Origin: Pandoraea sp.
Lineage (GTDB): Bacteria; Pseudomonadota; Gammaproteobacteria; Burkholderiales; Burkholderiaceae
Length of the DNA stretch: 57,109 nucleotides
Direction: 5' to 3'
Assembly: GCF_004297875.1 (NCBI RefSeq)
Contig: NZ_SCSK01000037.1
Span: forward strand, 1 to 57,109
Made by a program: the position numbers and the translations under genes. Each line of letters starts with the position of its first letter. Within the stretch, counting starts at the first letter, position 1. This document shows, piece by piece, positions 1-8,875 of this stretch. The notes beneath the pieces were generated by a model. It did not search any database, was not told the origin of the DNA, and saw nothing but the letters and a program-made list of their open reading frames with translations.

Positions 1-125
1 GCCAGTGGCCGAGCGGGGCAACCCATCGATCCACACACTAGGCCGGATACAAGGCAGCAGCCGACTTCTTCACAACACGATGCGGGTTACTACCTATCGC
101 CGGGAGGCATCCATACAAGAACGAC

Positions 126-395
126 ATGATGTGGTACGGGCAACCCGGTGGATGGGGATGGGGCTACGGGATGATGGGCGGCTTCGGATGGGTCTTCATG
201 CTGCTGCTGGTCATCGTGGTCGCGGCGCTCGTGGTGGGCCTGCTGCGCGACGTGTTCGTCGGCATGCGTGGGCATCACGCCACGCCGACGGTCCAGGGGT
301 CCTCGGCACGAGCCATCCTGGACGAGCGTTATGCGCGGGGCGAGATCGACGCCGACGAGTACAAGCGACGGCGCGCCGACCTGGACCTGCATTGA
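126..395 (+). CDS. Small SHOCT-domain membrane protein
   Basis: An 89-residue protein with a Gly/Trp/Met-rich start (GWGWGYGMMGG), one hydrophobic helix at about residues 20-40, and a C-terminal SHOCT motif at about 61-88 (ILDERYARGEIDADEYKRR). SHOCT is a short helical domain found at the ends of many otherwise unrelated membrane proteins; its role is thought to be oligomerisation or processing. The Gly/Met-rich start resembles the two secreted proteins that follow, which suggests shared use in copper stress; that is inference. The start could equally be the second Met, at 129. The gene ends about 20 bases before the Shine-Dalgarno site of the next one, so the two are probably cotranscribed. 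Confidence 0.8.
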   Translation: MMWYGQPGGWGWGYGMMGGFGWVFMLLLVIVVAALVVGLLRDVFVGMRGHHATPTVQGSSARAILDERYARGEIDADEYKRRRADLDLH

Positions 396-413
396 ATCGA
401 ATTTTCTGTTCGC

Positions 414-438
414 AAAGGAGCGAATCATGATCAAGTGA
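414..438 (+). promoter_or_regulatory. Strong Shine-Dalgarno with 3-codon mini-ORF overlapping a GTG start
   Basis: AAAGGAG at 414-420 is ideally spaced (6 bases) from an ATG at 427, but that frame reads only Met-Ile-Lys and then TGA (436-438). The large frame starts at GTG 435, which overlaps the stop as GTGA. Either this is a coupling device, or one base has been lost near the original ATG start. Confidence 0.5.
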
Positions 439-1238
439 AACAGCGTCTGGCGCTCGGCCTGGTGGCCGCGCCGGTGATGATTCTCGGCGCGGCCGCGCTT
501 CCTGCGCTGGCTGCAGGCACGGCCAGCGCTCCAGCGGCCGCCACCCAGTCCGACGCCTACGGCCCGGGCTACGGCTATGGCATGGGCCCGGGCATGATGG
601 GCGGCTACGGACCGGGCTACGCGGGCGGTGCCTGGCAGCGTGGAGCCGTGGGTGCGCGCCCGCGGGGATGGGCACATGGAGGCTACGGCGGCTTTGGCCC
701 GGGGATGATGGGAGGCTACGGCGGCTTTGGCCCGGGGATGATGGGAGGCTACGGCGGCTTTGGCCCGGGGATGATGGGAGGCTACGGCGGGTATGGCCCC
801 GGCATGATGGGAGCCTACGGGGGCAGTGGCGGCTTCGGTCCGGGGATGATGGCGGGCTATGGCGGCTTCGGCCCCGGGATGATGGGAGGCTACGGGGGCT
901 ACGGTCCCGGCATGATGGGCGGCTTCGGCGGCTACGGCGGCTACGGGGGGTGGGGCGTGAATCCCCAACTCAGTGACGCGCAGCGCACGAAGGTCGTGGG
1001 TATCGAGAAGGCCTTGTTCGACAAGCAGTGGCCACTGATGCAGTCCATGCAGAAGGTCATGTTCGAGTCCTGGGGCCAGGCCGCCGACAGCAAGCTCGAT
1101 GTCGACGCGATCATGAAGCGCGCCACGGCGCTGTCGCAAGTGCGCCTGCAGATGCTGCGCAACCGCCTCGAGGCGGCCAAACAGATCGATGCGGTGCTGA
1201 CGCCGCAGCAGCGCGACAGCATCGGCGACGCGCCGTGA
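435..1238 (+). CDS. Secreted Gly/Met-rich repeat protein with Spy/CpxP-like C-terminus
   Basis: A 267-residue protein. Residues 1-30 form a signal peptide (hydrophobic stretch ending near LPALAAGTASA). The middle, to about residue 175, is built from repeats of the type GGYGGFGPGMM, and about 90 helical residues follow. The tail (NPQLSDAQRTKVVGIEKAL, and LTPQQRDSI at the end) resembles Spy/CpxP/ZraP periplasmic chaperones, some of which bind metal. The Met-rich repeats could bind Cu(I); this is inferred from Met clusters in known copper proteins. The GTG start at 435 is poorly spaced from the Shine-Dalgarno site; an ATG at 427 would fit better but is out of frame. The tail assignment is fairly firm, while the repeat region is low complexity and says nothing about homology. 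Confidence 0.75.
   Translation: MKQRLALGLVAAPVMILGAAALPALAAGTASAPAAATQSDAYGPGYGYGMGPGMMGGYGPGYAGGAWQRGAVGARPRGWAHGGYGGFGPGMMGGYGGFGPGMMGGYGGFGPGMMGGYGGYGPGMMGAYGGSGGFGPGMMAGYGGFGPGMMGGYGGYGPGMMGGFGGYGGYGGWGVNPQLSDAQRTKVVGIEKALFDKQWPLMQSMQKVMFESWGQAADSKLDVDAIMKRATALSQVRLQMLRNRLEAAKQIDAVLTPQQRDSIGDAP
678..776 (+). repeat. Three tandem 33-bp coding repeats
   Basis: Units 678-710, 711-743 and 744-776 are identical and each encode GGYGGFGPGMM. A diverged fourth unit follows at 777-809, and further imperfect copies run to about 935. The array is in frame, so unit gain or loss changes the protein by 11 residues at a time. Confidence 0.9.
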
Positions 1239-1359
1239 GTCCGCTCCCGCCGGGGCGGCCCGCGCGGGGACGAACACCCCGCTTGCCGGCCCGGCGGAAG
1301 CCGTTCGAGCGCGGGTGCCCCTCGGGGGGGCGATGGAACTCGCCAAACTGGAGCATGGA

Positions 1360-2066
1360 ATGAAACCGACGATTGGGCGCCGCGCGCGCGGCGCCTTCGT
1401 GATGGCGGCCCTGCTGGCCGCGGCCTGGGGCACCAGCGCCCAGGCGCAAATGGCCGGTGGAGGCTACGGAGCCTACGGAGCTTACGGCGGCATGATGGGG
1501 GGAGGCACGATGGGCGGCGGCCTAATGGGTTTCGCCCAGTCCGACCGGCCCGTCGAGCCCGGCTTGGGCGGGGCGTTGCTGGATTACGCGCAGGTGCGTG
1601 ACTTCCTTGCAGGCAGCGCGCAGGGCGCCCGGGTGGATGCCCGCACCAACACGGTGACCTACAGCGGCCATGAGGTGCGCATCGCGATGGTCGCCGTGCA
1701 GCCCGGCCACCCGGACCAGACCTTCGAGGTGGCCGGATTGACCAACCCGACGCTGGTGGTTCCTCGCGGTGCCACCGCGCGCATCGACTTGGTCAACATG
1801 GACTATGTGGCCGCAACATGGAACACGGGTTGATCATCACTCCGGTTCCGCCGCCCTATCCCTATATGTCCATGATGGCGACCGGGCCGGGGCTGGTGCA
1901 ACTCGAGCCCTTGCTGCCGTGGCGCAGCGACAGTCGCCTGCAGGCTGCAAGCTATGCGGCGCTTTCCACCAGCTTCGTCGCCGGCGAGCCGGGAACGTAC
2001 TGGTACGTGTGCCCGACACCCGAGCATGCCGAGAAGGGCATGGTTGGCCGGTTCATCATCCGTTGA
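1360..2066 (+). pseudogene. Secreted rusticyanin/plastocyanin-like cupredoxin, split by a frameshift
   Basis: The first part (1360-1833) has a signal peptide ending near TSAQAQ, a Gly/Met segment, and the N-terminal strands of a cupredoxin (VVPRGATARIDLVNMDY). The second part is in another frame (1818-2066) and carries all the copper ligands: His in MEHGLIIT, then Cys, His and Met in YVCPTPEHAEKGM. Joining the frames by adding one base at about 1803-1818 gives one complete periplasmic blue-copper protein of about 235 residues. The lesion may be real or a sequencing error. Intact, the product would bind copper or carry electrons in the periplasm, as expected beside a copper ATPase. The upstream GTG at 1315 lacks a ribosome site and adds residues before the signal peptide, so 1360 is preferred. 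Confidence 0.8.
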
Positions 2067-2116
2067 TGTCGGAACGCGGCTTGCCCGGCCTCGGTACGGC
2101 AGGTGCCGCGCGACCC

Positions 2117-2130
2117 TGACGCAATTGTCA
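2117..2130. promoter_or_regulatory. Putative copper box (CusR/CopR/PcoR type), copy 1
   Basis: TGACGCAATTGTCA has the TGAC-N6-GTCA layout, and the right half (AATTGTCAT) matches the CusR/PcoR consensus ATGACAANNTTGTCAT. It lies 97 bases before the secreted protein at 2227. Two further copies with the same spacing occur at 2997 and 16023. Confidence 0.6.
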
Positions 2131-2226
2131 TCGCACGGTCATCGGCGTGTCGGGAGTCGAGCGCGATCATGTCTGGAAACGCAGGCGTAGCGCGCCTGTT
2201 CGCATCCCTCATTCGCCCGGAGATCG

Positions 2227-2688
2227 ATGACCATGCAAGCCTCACGAAACCTTTCCCTCGTCTCGGTACGCCGTGTCGCCGCGACGCTGGCTCTGGCCGG
2301 CGTCGTGGGCGGGGCGCTGTTCTGGGTGTCCCACGCCCGGGCCACGCAGCTCGCGGTGCTCGACGAACCTCGCATTCCGGCCGGCGCGCCGATACGAAGC
2401 TGGGCCGACAATGGTCAAGGGGGCCTGTCCCTGCTGCAGATGATCGGCGGCATCCAGCTGCCGCGCGGAGCGACGTTGCGCGGGACCGTGACCAGCGACA
2501 CGAACTGCGCACCCGACGCTCTGGGCCTGAGCCATTGCCACAACGGCATCGACCTCGACAACGGCGCGCGCATCCTGGTGCTTCATACCCACGCGATGAT
2601 GCAGCATCCTTGCCTGGAACCGGGGCAGAGAGTTACCGTCACGGGCCTTTCAGGCAACTGGATCATGGCGCGCGCGGCAGCGGCGTAG
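2227..2688 (+). CDS. Uncharacterised secreted Cys/His protein of the copper cluster
   Basis: A 153-residue protein with an N-terminal signal or anchor helix (about residues 18-38). I do not recognise a named family. The mature part holds Cys94, Cys104 and Cys129 and a dense His set (His103, 105, 120, 122, 127) around NGIDLDNGARILVLHTHAMM, which could bind a metal. The last 60 residues look like a small beta-barrel (RVTVTGLSGNWIMA). GGAG at 2219-2222 supports the start. A copper-box repeat lies upstream, so copper induction is likely. The metal-binding role is an inference from composition and context. Confidence 0.65.
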   Translation: MTMQASRNLSLVSVRRVAATLALAGVVGGALFWVSHARATQLAVLDEPRIPAGAPIRSWADNGQGGLSLLQMIGGIQLPRGATLRGTVTSDTNCAPDALGLSHCHNGIDLDNGARILVLHTHAMMQHPCLEPGQRVTVTGLSGNWIMARAAAA

Positions 2689-2736
2689 CCGCTGCGCGGT
2701 GCCCTCGCGGGGTCACCGGCCGCCCGACGGCCGCGG

Positions 2737-2997
2737 TTACCTCGCACTGGCCTGCCGGGCGTGGACCCGGTCCACGAGCTCATCGACGGCTTGCAGGAAA
2801 CGTTCGTCGGTCGGGGTCCGCGCAAGATCGCCCGAGACCTCGCAGCTTCCTTGCACGGCCATGGTTGGAACACCGTCGATGCCATGGTCCTTCATCATCT
2901 GCGTGGTGCGTCGGGCCTGCATGGCCACGCCGAAGGCGTTGAAGGTCGCCAGGAAGGTCTGCCCAGCCCGGTTGCGAGGCCGCGGGCCCTCGAACAT
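2737..2997 (-). pseudogene. dsbA: 3' remnant of a DsbA-family thiol oxidoreductase
   Basis: The frame encodes the C-terminal part of DsbA: FNAFGVAMQARRT, then GIDGVPTMAVQG with the cis-proline loop (VPT), and a final helix. The N-terminal half with the CxxC active site is missing. Homology stops near 2985, next to the copper box at 2997, as if a rearrangement had joined the remnant to the ATPase promoter. It cannot work as an oxidoreductase. A start codon at 2997 exists but is probably accidental. Confidence 0.7.
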
Positions 2998-3010
2998 GAC
3001 AGGATCGTCA
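2997..3010. promoter_or_regulatory. Putative copper box, copy 2
   Basis: TGACAGGATCGTCA, flanked by A and T, has the same TGAC-N6-GTCA spacing as the copies at 2117 and 16023. It lies about 150 bases before the copper ATPase start, a plausible activator position. Confidence 0.6.
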
Positions 3011-3157
3011 TCGCCTGGTCATGTGCCCGATGGAAATGAATGCCTAGACTGTAAATGATCAGCCAGTGAGTCGAGGCTCCGGGTGAGCCTGCGATCGCGG
3101 ATCCCGCGCCGCCTGGATGCGCGAGGGTCGACACGATTCCGATCAGGAGGGAACACG

Positions 3158-5530
3158 ATGGACGACCGAACGTACGAGCGGCCGACGAAGCAAGCGCATG
3201 CGGTCTCTCATGGACGCGAACGTGCTTATGCGCAACAACATGGGAGCGGGCATGATGACGCGGCATCGATGCACGCCGCGCATGCCGCTGGCGCGCCCGG
3301 CGCGCGCTATACGTGCCCGATGCACCCCGAGGTCGTCAGCGATGCTCCGGGTAGCTGTCCCAAGTGCGGCATGGCGCTGGAGCCCGTGATGCCGGCGGCA
3401 CCGGCGTCGCGCACGCAGTGGGTGTGCCCGATGCACCCGGAGATCGTGCGCGATGCGCCGGGTTCCTGCCCGAAGTGCGGCATGGCGCTGGAGCCGCGCA
3501 GCGTGACCGCGGAGCCGGAGCGCAACCCGGAACTGGAGTCGATGACCCGGCGCTTCTGGGCCAGCCTCGTGCTTTCCATCCCCGTACTGGTGCTGGCGAT
3601 GGGCCGCGACGTTCCCCGCCTCGCGGCCACGCTCGGGTTGCATCAGGTGGGATGGTCGTGGGCCGAGGTCGCACTGGCGTCGCCGGTGGTGCTGTGGGGC
3701 GGCCGGCCGTTCTTCGTCAAGGGCTGGGATTCGCTGCGCACGCGCAACCTGAACATGTTCACGCTGATCGCCCTCGGTGTCGGCGTGGCCTATCTGTACA
3801 GCATGGTGGCGCAACTGGCGCCGCAGATCTTCCCTCCGGCGTTCCGCGATCCGGCCACCGGTGCGGTGGACGTGTACTTCGAGGCGGCCGCGGTGATCGT
3901 GACCCTGGTCCTGCTGGGCCAGGTGCTGGAGCTGCGCGCGCGCAGCAATACCAATGCGGCGATCCGCACGCTGCTGGGCATGGCGCCGAAGATGGCGCGG
4001 CGCATCGCGGCCGACGGCTCGGAAGCGGACGTGCCTCTCGAGCAAGTGCAGGTGGGCGATCGGCTGCGCGTGCGCCCCGGCGAGAAGATCCCGATGGACG
4101 GCGTGGTGGTGGAAGGCGCCTCGGCGGTGGACGAGTCGATGATCACCGGCGAGCCCATCCCGGCCGAGAAGTCGGGCGGCGACAATGTGGTGGGCGCCAC
4201 CGTCAACGGCAGCGGCTCGCTGATCATCGAGGCCCGACGCGTGGGTTCCGACACGCTGCTGGCGCAAATCGTGCAGATGGTGTCGGAGGCCTCGCGCAGC
4301 CGCGCGCCCATCCAGCGCCTGGCCGACGTCGCGGCGGCGTGGTTCGTGCCCATCGTGGTCGTGGTGGCGCTGCTGACCTTCGCGCTGTGGGCGTGGCTCG
4401 GCCCGGCGCCGTCCATGGCCTATGCCGTGATCAACGCGGTGGCCGTATTGATCATTGCCTGCCCCTGTGCGCTGGGCTTGGCCACCCCGATGTCCATCAT
4501 GGTGGCCACGGGCAAGGGTGCCACGATGGGTGTGCTGTTCAAGAACGCCGAGGCCATCGAGACCCTGCGCAAGGTCGACACGCTGGTCGTGGACAAGACC
4601 GGAACCCTTACCGAAGGCAAGCCGCGCCTGCAGGAGGTGGTGCCGATGCAGGGCTGGGACGCCGACGAGGTGCTGCGCCTGGCGGCCAGCCTGGAGCGCG
4701 GCAGCGAGCACCCGCTGGCGGCGGCGATCGTGCAGGGCGCGCAGCAGCGCGGGCTCGCGCTGGAGGTTCCCGCCGACTTCCAGGCAACCATCGGCAAGGG
4801 AGTCGGCGGGCACATCGGTGGGCGTGCGGTGCTGCTGGGCAACGCGGCGCTGCTGTCGGGCCACGGCATCGGCACGTCGGCGCTGGCCGCGCCGGCCGAG
4901 GTGCAGCGCACGCAGGGGCGCACGGCCATGTTCCTGGCCGTGGACGGCCAGCCGGCCGGCCTGGTGGCGGTGGCCGACCCGGTCAAGGCCAGCACGTCGC
5001 AGGCCCTTCGCGAATTGCACCAGGATGGCTTACGCATCGTCATGCTCACCGGAGACAACGAGACCACGGCAAGGGCCGTGGCGCGGGACCTGGGCATCGA
5101 CGACGTGATCGCCGGCGTGCTGCCCGAGCAGAAGGCGCAACATGTCAAGCGACTGCAGGCCGAGGGACGGTTCGTCGCGATGGCCGGAGATGGCATCAAC
5201 GACGCGCCGGCATTGGCCCAGGCGCAGGTGGGCATCGCGATGGGCACCGGCACCGACGTCGCCATGGAAAGCGCCGGCGTGACCCTGATCCAGGGCGATC
5301 TGCGGGGCATCGTGCGCGCGCGCCGCCTGAGCCGCGCTACGCTGGGCAACATTCGCCAGAACCTGTTCTTCGCCTTTGTCTACAACAGCCTGGGCGTGCC
5401 GGTGGCGGCCGGCATCCTGTACCCCTTCTTCGGCATCCTGCTGTCGCCGGTGATCGCCGCCGCGGCCATGTCCTTCAGTTCGGTCTCGGTGGTGGCCAAC
5501 GCGCTGCGCCTGCGCCGCGCGAGGGTGTAG
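3158..5530 (+). CDS. Copper-exporting P1B-type ATPase
   Basis: A 790-residue inner-membrane pump that uses ATP to move Cu(I) out of the cytoplasm. Instead of classic HMA domains it has two heavy-metal-binding YHS-like motifs at about residues 51-76 and 89-113 ([16 protein letters not shown]). Core motifs are all present: transmembrane CPC in [13 protein letters not shown] (about 434), phosphorylation site DKTGTLTEG (about 478), SEHPLA (about 518), MLTGDNET (about 631) and [11 protein letters not shown] (about 677). The start at 3158 is chosen because AGGAGG sits at 3145-3150; an in-frame start at 3083 has no such site. A copper box lies at 2997. Homologues are called copA or copF. The two N-terminal motifs make a SilP/CopF-like pump likely; silver transport is possible. 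Confidence 0.95.
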   Translation: MDDRTYERPTKQAHAVSHGRERAYAQQHGSGHDDAASMHAAHAAGAPGARYTCPMHPEVVSDAPGSCPKCGMALEPVMPAAPASRTQWVCPMHPEIVRDAPGSCPKCGMALEPRSVTAEPERNPELESMTRRFWASLVLSIPVLVLAMGRDVPRLAATLGLHQVGWSWAEVALASPVVLWGGRPFFVKGWDSLRTRNLNMFTLIALGVGVAYLYSMVAQLAPQIFPPAFRDPATGAVDVYFEAAAVIVTLVLLGQVLELRARSNTNAAIRTLLGMAPKMARRIAADGSEADVPLEQVQVGDRLRVRPGEKIPMDGVVVEGASAVDESMITGEPIPAEKSGGDNVVGATVNGSGSLIIEARRVGSDTLLAQIVQMVSEASRSRAPIQRLADVAAAWFVPIVVVVALLTFALWAWLGPAPSMAYAVINAVAVLIIACPCALGLATPMSIMVATGKGATMGVLFKNAEAIETLRKVDTLVVDKTGTLTEGKPRLQEVVPMQGWDADEVLRLAASLERGSEHPLAAAIVQGAQQRGLALEVPADFQATIGKGVGGHIGGRAVLLGNAALLSGHGIGTSALAAPAEVQRTQGRTAMFLAVDGQPAGLVAVADPVKASTSQALRELHQDGLRIVMLTGDNETTARAVARDLGIDDVIAGVLPEQKAQHVKRLQAEGRFVAMAGDGINDAPALAQAQVGIAMGTGTDVAMESAGVTLIQGDLRGIVRARRLSRATLGNIRQNLFFAFVYNSLGVPVAAGILYPFFGILLSPVIAAAAMSFSSVSVVANALRLRRARV

Positions 5531-5592
5531 GGCCGCGAAGGGCGAAGCGGCAACAGGCATGCGTCCATCCAGGCCCATAGGAGGAGAGTGTC

Positions 5593-5988
5593 ATGAGTTC
5601 CTACGTTTTCAGCGTCCAGAGCCCGAAGGGCTTCGAGTCCACCGTGCAGGCTGTCACCGAAGCGCTCAAGCAGGAGGGTTTCGGCGTGCTGACCACGATC
5701 GACGTGCAGGCCACGCTCAAGGCCAAGCTCGGCGTCGAGCAGCGCCCGTACGTGATTCTCGGGGCCTGCAACCCCCATTTCGCGCACCAGGCCCTGCAGG
5801 CTGACCCGGACATCGGCGCCTTGCTGCCCTGCAATGTGGTCGTGCGGGAGGAACCCGATGCAACAGTCCATGTCGTGTTCATGGATCCGCAGGCGGTGCT
5901 GGGCATTGTCGCCCGAGCGGAGATCGACAGCCTGGGTGGGGAGGTCCGTTCCAAGTTGCAGCGCGTGGCCGAATCGCTGCGAGGCTGA
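5593..5988 (+). CDS. DUF302 domain protein
   Basis: A 131-residue soluble protein that is essentially one DUF302 domain: SPKGFESTVQAVTEALKQEGFGVLTTIDV, then YVILGACNPHFAHQAL and LLPCNVVVREE. DUF302 proteins form small dimeric barrels of unknown function and are repeatedly found beside metal and sulfur stress genes. A good ribosome site (AGGAG, about 5580) precedes the ATG. It lies 62 bases after the copper ATPase and probably belongs to its transcript. No signal peptide is seen, so it should be cytoplasmic. The conserved Cys in GACNPH and PCNV could be functional; no reaction is assigned. Confidence 0.88.
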   Translation: MSSYVFSVQSPKGFESTVQAVTEALKQEGFGVLTTIDVQATLKAKLGVEQRPYVILGACNPHFAHQALQADPDIGALLPCNVVVREEPDATVHVVFMDPQAVLGIVARAEIDSLGGEVRSKLQRVAESLRG

Positions 5989-6056
5989 CACATGCGGTCG
6001 ATCGCCGCCGGGTTCCATGGCGCGAGGCGCTCGGTCCCGATGACGGCTCGGAGGGC

Positions 6057-6635
6057 ATGAAATGCCAATCGAAGCCACCGCACGAAAGAGTGCTCGCCAC
6101 GTCGCGAGCCACGGTGGACTTTTTCATCGCGCGCGCCGGGTTCGTGATGCGCGATGCGCCCTCCTTAGGCGGTTACCGCAACGTACGCGTGGCGCGCGCC
6201 GCGCTGCAGGGAGGACGCCCGGTGATCGGGGAGCAGGCGGGATTCCAGGATGCACTGGCCGGCTTCGGCATACGTCACGCGATGCGCTCCGGCTTGCTCG
6301 CCGCGCGCGCCCTGCTCGGCGGGCAGGACTACCGCGTGCTCTGGCGCCGGGAGCTGCTCCCGGCCATTCGCGCCGGGGTCGCCAATCGCTTCGTCTACTC
6401 CGTTCTCGGCGATACCGGGCGCGGGGCCGTCCTGGCACGGCTGGATGATGTCGACGCGGTGGCAGCGCTGCGGCGACTGTACCGGCCGACCCTCCTCTCC
6501 AGCGCGCTGTTTCCGCTCGCGCGCTTGCTGCTGCGGCGTGCGCTGCGCGACCGAAGCTGCGATCACCAGGGTTGCCGCTGTGTCTGGTGCATCCATGGGG
6601 ACGCCGCCGCGGCGTCCTGCAGCGGGGACACCTGA
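6057..6635 (+). pseudogene. C-terminal fragment of a geranylgeranyl-reductase-like FAD oxidoreductase
   Basis: The 192-residue frame matches the distal part of FAD-dependent reductases of the geranylgeranyl-reductase type: RPVIGEQAGFQDALAGFGIRHAM with SGLLAARALLGG after it, then a Cys-rich end (CDHQGCRCVWC). The N-terminal GxGxxG FAD-binding fold and most of the substrate domain are absent, and nothing upstream in any frame supplies them. It is therefore most likely a 5' deletion relic, although the frame is open and has a start codon. The intact relatives reduce isoprenoid or lipid double bonds, which would fit the lipid-modifying gene next door. Confidence 0.6.
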
Positions 6636-6721
6636 GGGCCGGCACCTGCATCGCCTGGCTGGCTCTGCCCTTCATTCGTGCAGGCGGGCGCGTGCGGATT
6701 CATCGACCACGGAGAACCACA

Positions 6722-8067
6722 ATGACCTCATCAGCCCATTCCATCCGGGCTATCGCCGAACGTCGTCTCGCGGAGGTGCCGCTCGCCTGTTCCATCGAGC
6801 TTCCAGGGGGGCGCGCGTCGGTTCCAGCGACGCCCGCGTGCGATTCGGCGTGCGGGACCGGCGTGCGCTGCGGCATCTTGCGCAGGGACACATCGGCCTG
6901 ATCGCCGAGGACTACGTCGAGGGGCGCCTGGAGATCGAGGCACGGCCGCGTGACCTGATGCGCGTGGCCCAGGCCTTGCTCGGAAGCGATCCGGTCGACG
7001 GCGAGGCCGCCGGCCTGCGCGCAGTGCTGGACCAGGCGCGCAAGGCGCTGTGGGAGCACGCCGCACACAGGCGGAGTCGGGACGCAGCGCAGATTCAGCA
7101 TCACTACGACGCCTCCGATGACGTCTACCATCTGTGGCTGGATCCCCGGCAGGTGTATTCCTGCGCCTACTTCGCCGAGCCATGGATGGGCTTGGCGCAG
7201 GCGCAGGAGACCAAGCTCGAACACGTCGTCCGCACGCTGCGGCTGGAGCCGGGTGAGCGATTCCTCGATGTGGGCGCCGGCTGGGGCGGCCTGCTGTTGT
7301 GGGCGGCCGAGCATTACGGCGTGGACGCGACCGGCATCACGCTGAGCCGCAACCAGCACGCCCACGTCAACCGCCTGATCGACGAGGAGGGTCTGCGCGG
7401 CCGCGTACGCATGCTGCTGCAGGATTACCGGGATGTCGACGAAGCGTCGGCGTTCGACAAGGTGGCCTCGATCGGCATGTGCGAGCATGTCGGCCGCCCC
7501 AATCTGCCGGTCTACTTCGGCAAGATCCGGCGCCTGCTGCGCCCTGGCGGCCTGGTGCTCAACCACGGGATCACCGCCGCGTCGACCAGCCGGCACCGTG
7601 GGTCGGACGACATGGGCGACTTCATCGAGAAGTACATCTTCCCGGGCGGTCAACCGGCGCACTTGTCCGTCGTGCTGGACGCCCTCCGGCGCGGCGGACT
7701 CGAGCCGCTGGGTGTGGAGAGCTTGCGTCCGCACTACGCGCGAACGCTCTGGCATTGGTCCGACACGCTGGAGGACAAGCTCGATGCGGCGCGGAGGATC
7801 CTCGGCGACGGCGCCGAGAAGGTGATCCGGGCCTACCGCCTGTACCTGGCCGGGTGCGTCATGGGATTCGAGCAGGGGTGGATCTCGGTATTCCAGACGC
7901 TGGGTGCGCACGCCGACGGCGTGGTCGAGGTAGACGCCGAGCCGTCGAAGCTGCGCGGCGCGCAAAGCGACTACCCCTTCCAGCGGTCCTACATCTATCG
8001 CCCACACGCCGGCGTCGAGACAGCGCGCGCCCCGCTGCCCTCGACGCAGGACATGACCGCAACGTAA
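6722..8067 (+). pseudogene. cfa: Cyclopropane-fatty-acyl-phospholipid synthase, frameshifted near the 5' end
   Basis: S-adenosylmethionine-dependent enzyme that adds a methylene bridge to unsaturated membrane acyl chains. The first about 29 codons (MTSSAHSIRAIAERRLAEVP) start at ATG 6722 in one frame; the remainder (RVGSSDARVRFGVRDRRAL onward) is in another. The switch falls in a run of six G at 6806-6811, where one more G would restore a single protein of about 448 residues. The rest is complete: IQHHYDASDDVYHLWLD, SAM site FLDVGAGWGGLLLW, CEHVGRPNLPVYF, and a full C-terminal domain. Slippage on the G run could still give product. It sits between DUF302 and YHS genes, suggesting membrane remodelling under metal stress. 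Confidence 0.8.
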
Positions 8068-8181
8068 TCCGTGCGTCATCTTTGTGTGCGCAGCCGCGGA
8101 CTAGAGTGGATTGCAAGAACGCCAGGCACGCGCGGGTCGCCCCCGGGAGGGGCGGAACGCTACAACCGAACGGAGGTCGAA

Positions 8182-8541
8182 ATGCAATGGCTTGAACAGA
8201 ACTGGCTTCTCGTGCTGCTCGGCGCGGGCGTGATCTTCTTCATGATGCGCGGTGGCGGCATGGGCTGTGGCATGGGGGGCGGCGGGCACGGCGGCGGGCA
8301 GGGCGGCAGCCCTGGCGGCGCTTCGCCGCACGACAATGGCCCGGCGCCGATGCAGGCGCAGGCTGTCGATCCGGTGAGCGGCCGCCCGGTGGACCCCTCC
8401 ACCGCGGTCAGCACCGTGTATCGGGGCGTGCCCGTGTACTTCGAATCACGCGAGAACCGCGACCGATTCGAAGCCACTCCCGGGCAGTTCGCGCTGCCGC
8501 AGGCGCAGCAGCCCCAGTCCCACCGCCACGGCGGTTGCTGA
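8182..8541 (+). CDS. Membrane-anchored YHS-domain protein
   Basis: A 119-residue protein: one transmembrane helix at about residues 8-22 (LLVLLGAGVIFFMM), a Gly/His/Met linker (GGGMGCGMGGGGHGGG), then a YHS-like domain (DPVSGRPVDPSTAVSTVYRG with YFESRENRDRFEATPGQFA). YHS domains bind metals in copper ATPases, but here the first Cys of the usual CGM pair is a Ser (DPVSGRPV). GGAGG at 8172-8176 fixes the start at 8182 rather than at an upstream in-frame start. A role in binding metal at the inner membrane is likely but unproven. Confidence 0.8.
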   Translation: MQWLEQNWLLVLLGAGVIFFMMRGGGMGCGMGGGGHGGGQGGSPGGASPHDNGPAPMQAQAVDPVSGRPVDPSTAVSTVYRGVPVYFESRENRDRFEATPGQFALPQAQQPQSHRHGGC

Positions 8542-8649
8542 GGGCTCGGAATGGGCTGCGCCGGGGCGGCAGGCGGCAAGCGCGCCCGGGCAGGCCACGG
8601 CGGGCGCCGGCCTTCAGGCGCGATGCATGAACTCACCAAGGAGTACGAG

Positions 8650-8868
8650 ATGAAGACCAAGGATCCGGTTTGCGGCATGGACATCGAGTCCACCGCGGCC
8701 TTCGCCACCGAGAACCACGGTGGCCAGACCTACTACCTTTGCTCGGCGTCGTGCCGCGACAAGTTCCGCCAGGATCCTGCACGCTACGCGCAGGTGGCGC
8801 AGCCCGCAGCCGCGCACGCGGGCGGCTGCGGGCATGCCGAACACGCCGGACACGGCTGCTGCAAGTAG
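8650..8868 (+). CDS. Small YHS-domain metal-binding protein
   Basis: A 72-residue protein made of one YHS domain (KDPVCGMDIESTAAF, then TYYLCSASCRDKFRQDP) and a Cys/His tail (GGCGHAEHAGHGCCK) that looks like an extra metal site. No signal peptide, so it is cytoplasmic. AAGGAG at 8638-8643 sits 6 bases before the ATG at 8650. Proteins of this type, fused or free, often accompany P1B copper or silver ATPases and may hand metal to them. It is cotranscribed with the neighbours; the MFS gene starts 8 bases downstream. Confidence 0.85.
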   Translation: MKTKDPVCGMDIESTAAFATENHGGQTYYLCSASCRDKFRQDPARYAQVAQPAAAHAGGCGHAEHAGHGCCK

Positions 8869-8875
8869 GCCCGCG

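Noticed and set aside
678..935. Regular repeats considered as a CRISPR array
   Set aside because: The units are contiguous, in frame and translate to GGYGGFGPGMM; there are no spacers.
3143..5020. A 625-codon minus-strand frame opposite the copper ATPase
   Set aside because: Arg/His-rich shadow of a strongly conserved gene.
6250..6720. An extended N-terminus for the cyclopropane synthase
   Set aside because: The upstream codons in that frame are low complexity and overlap another gene; the true N-terminus is in a different frame starting at 6722.
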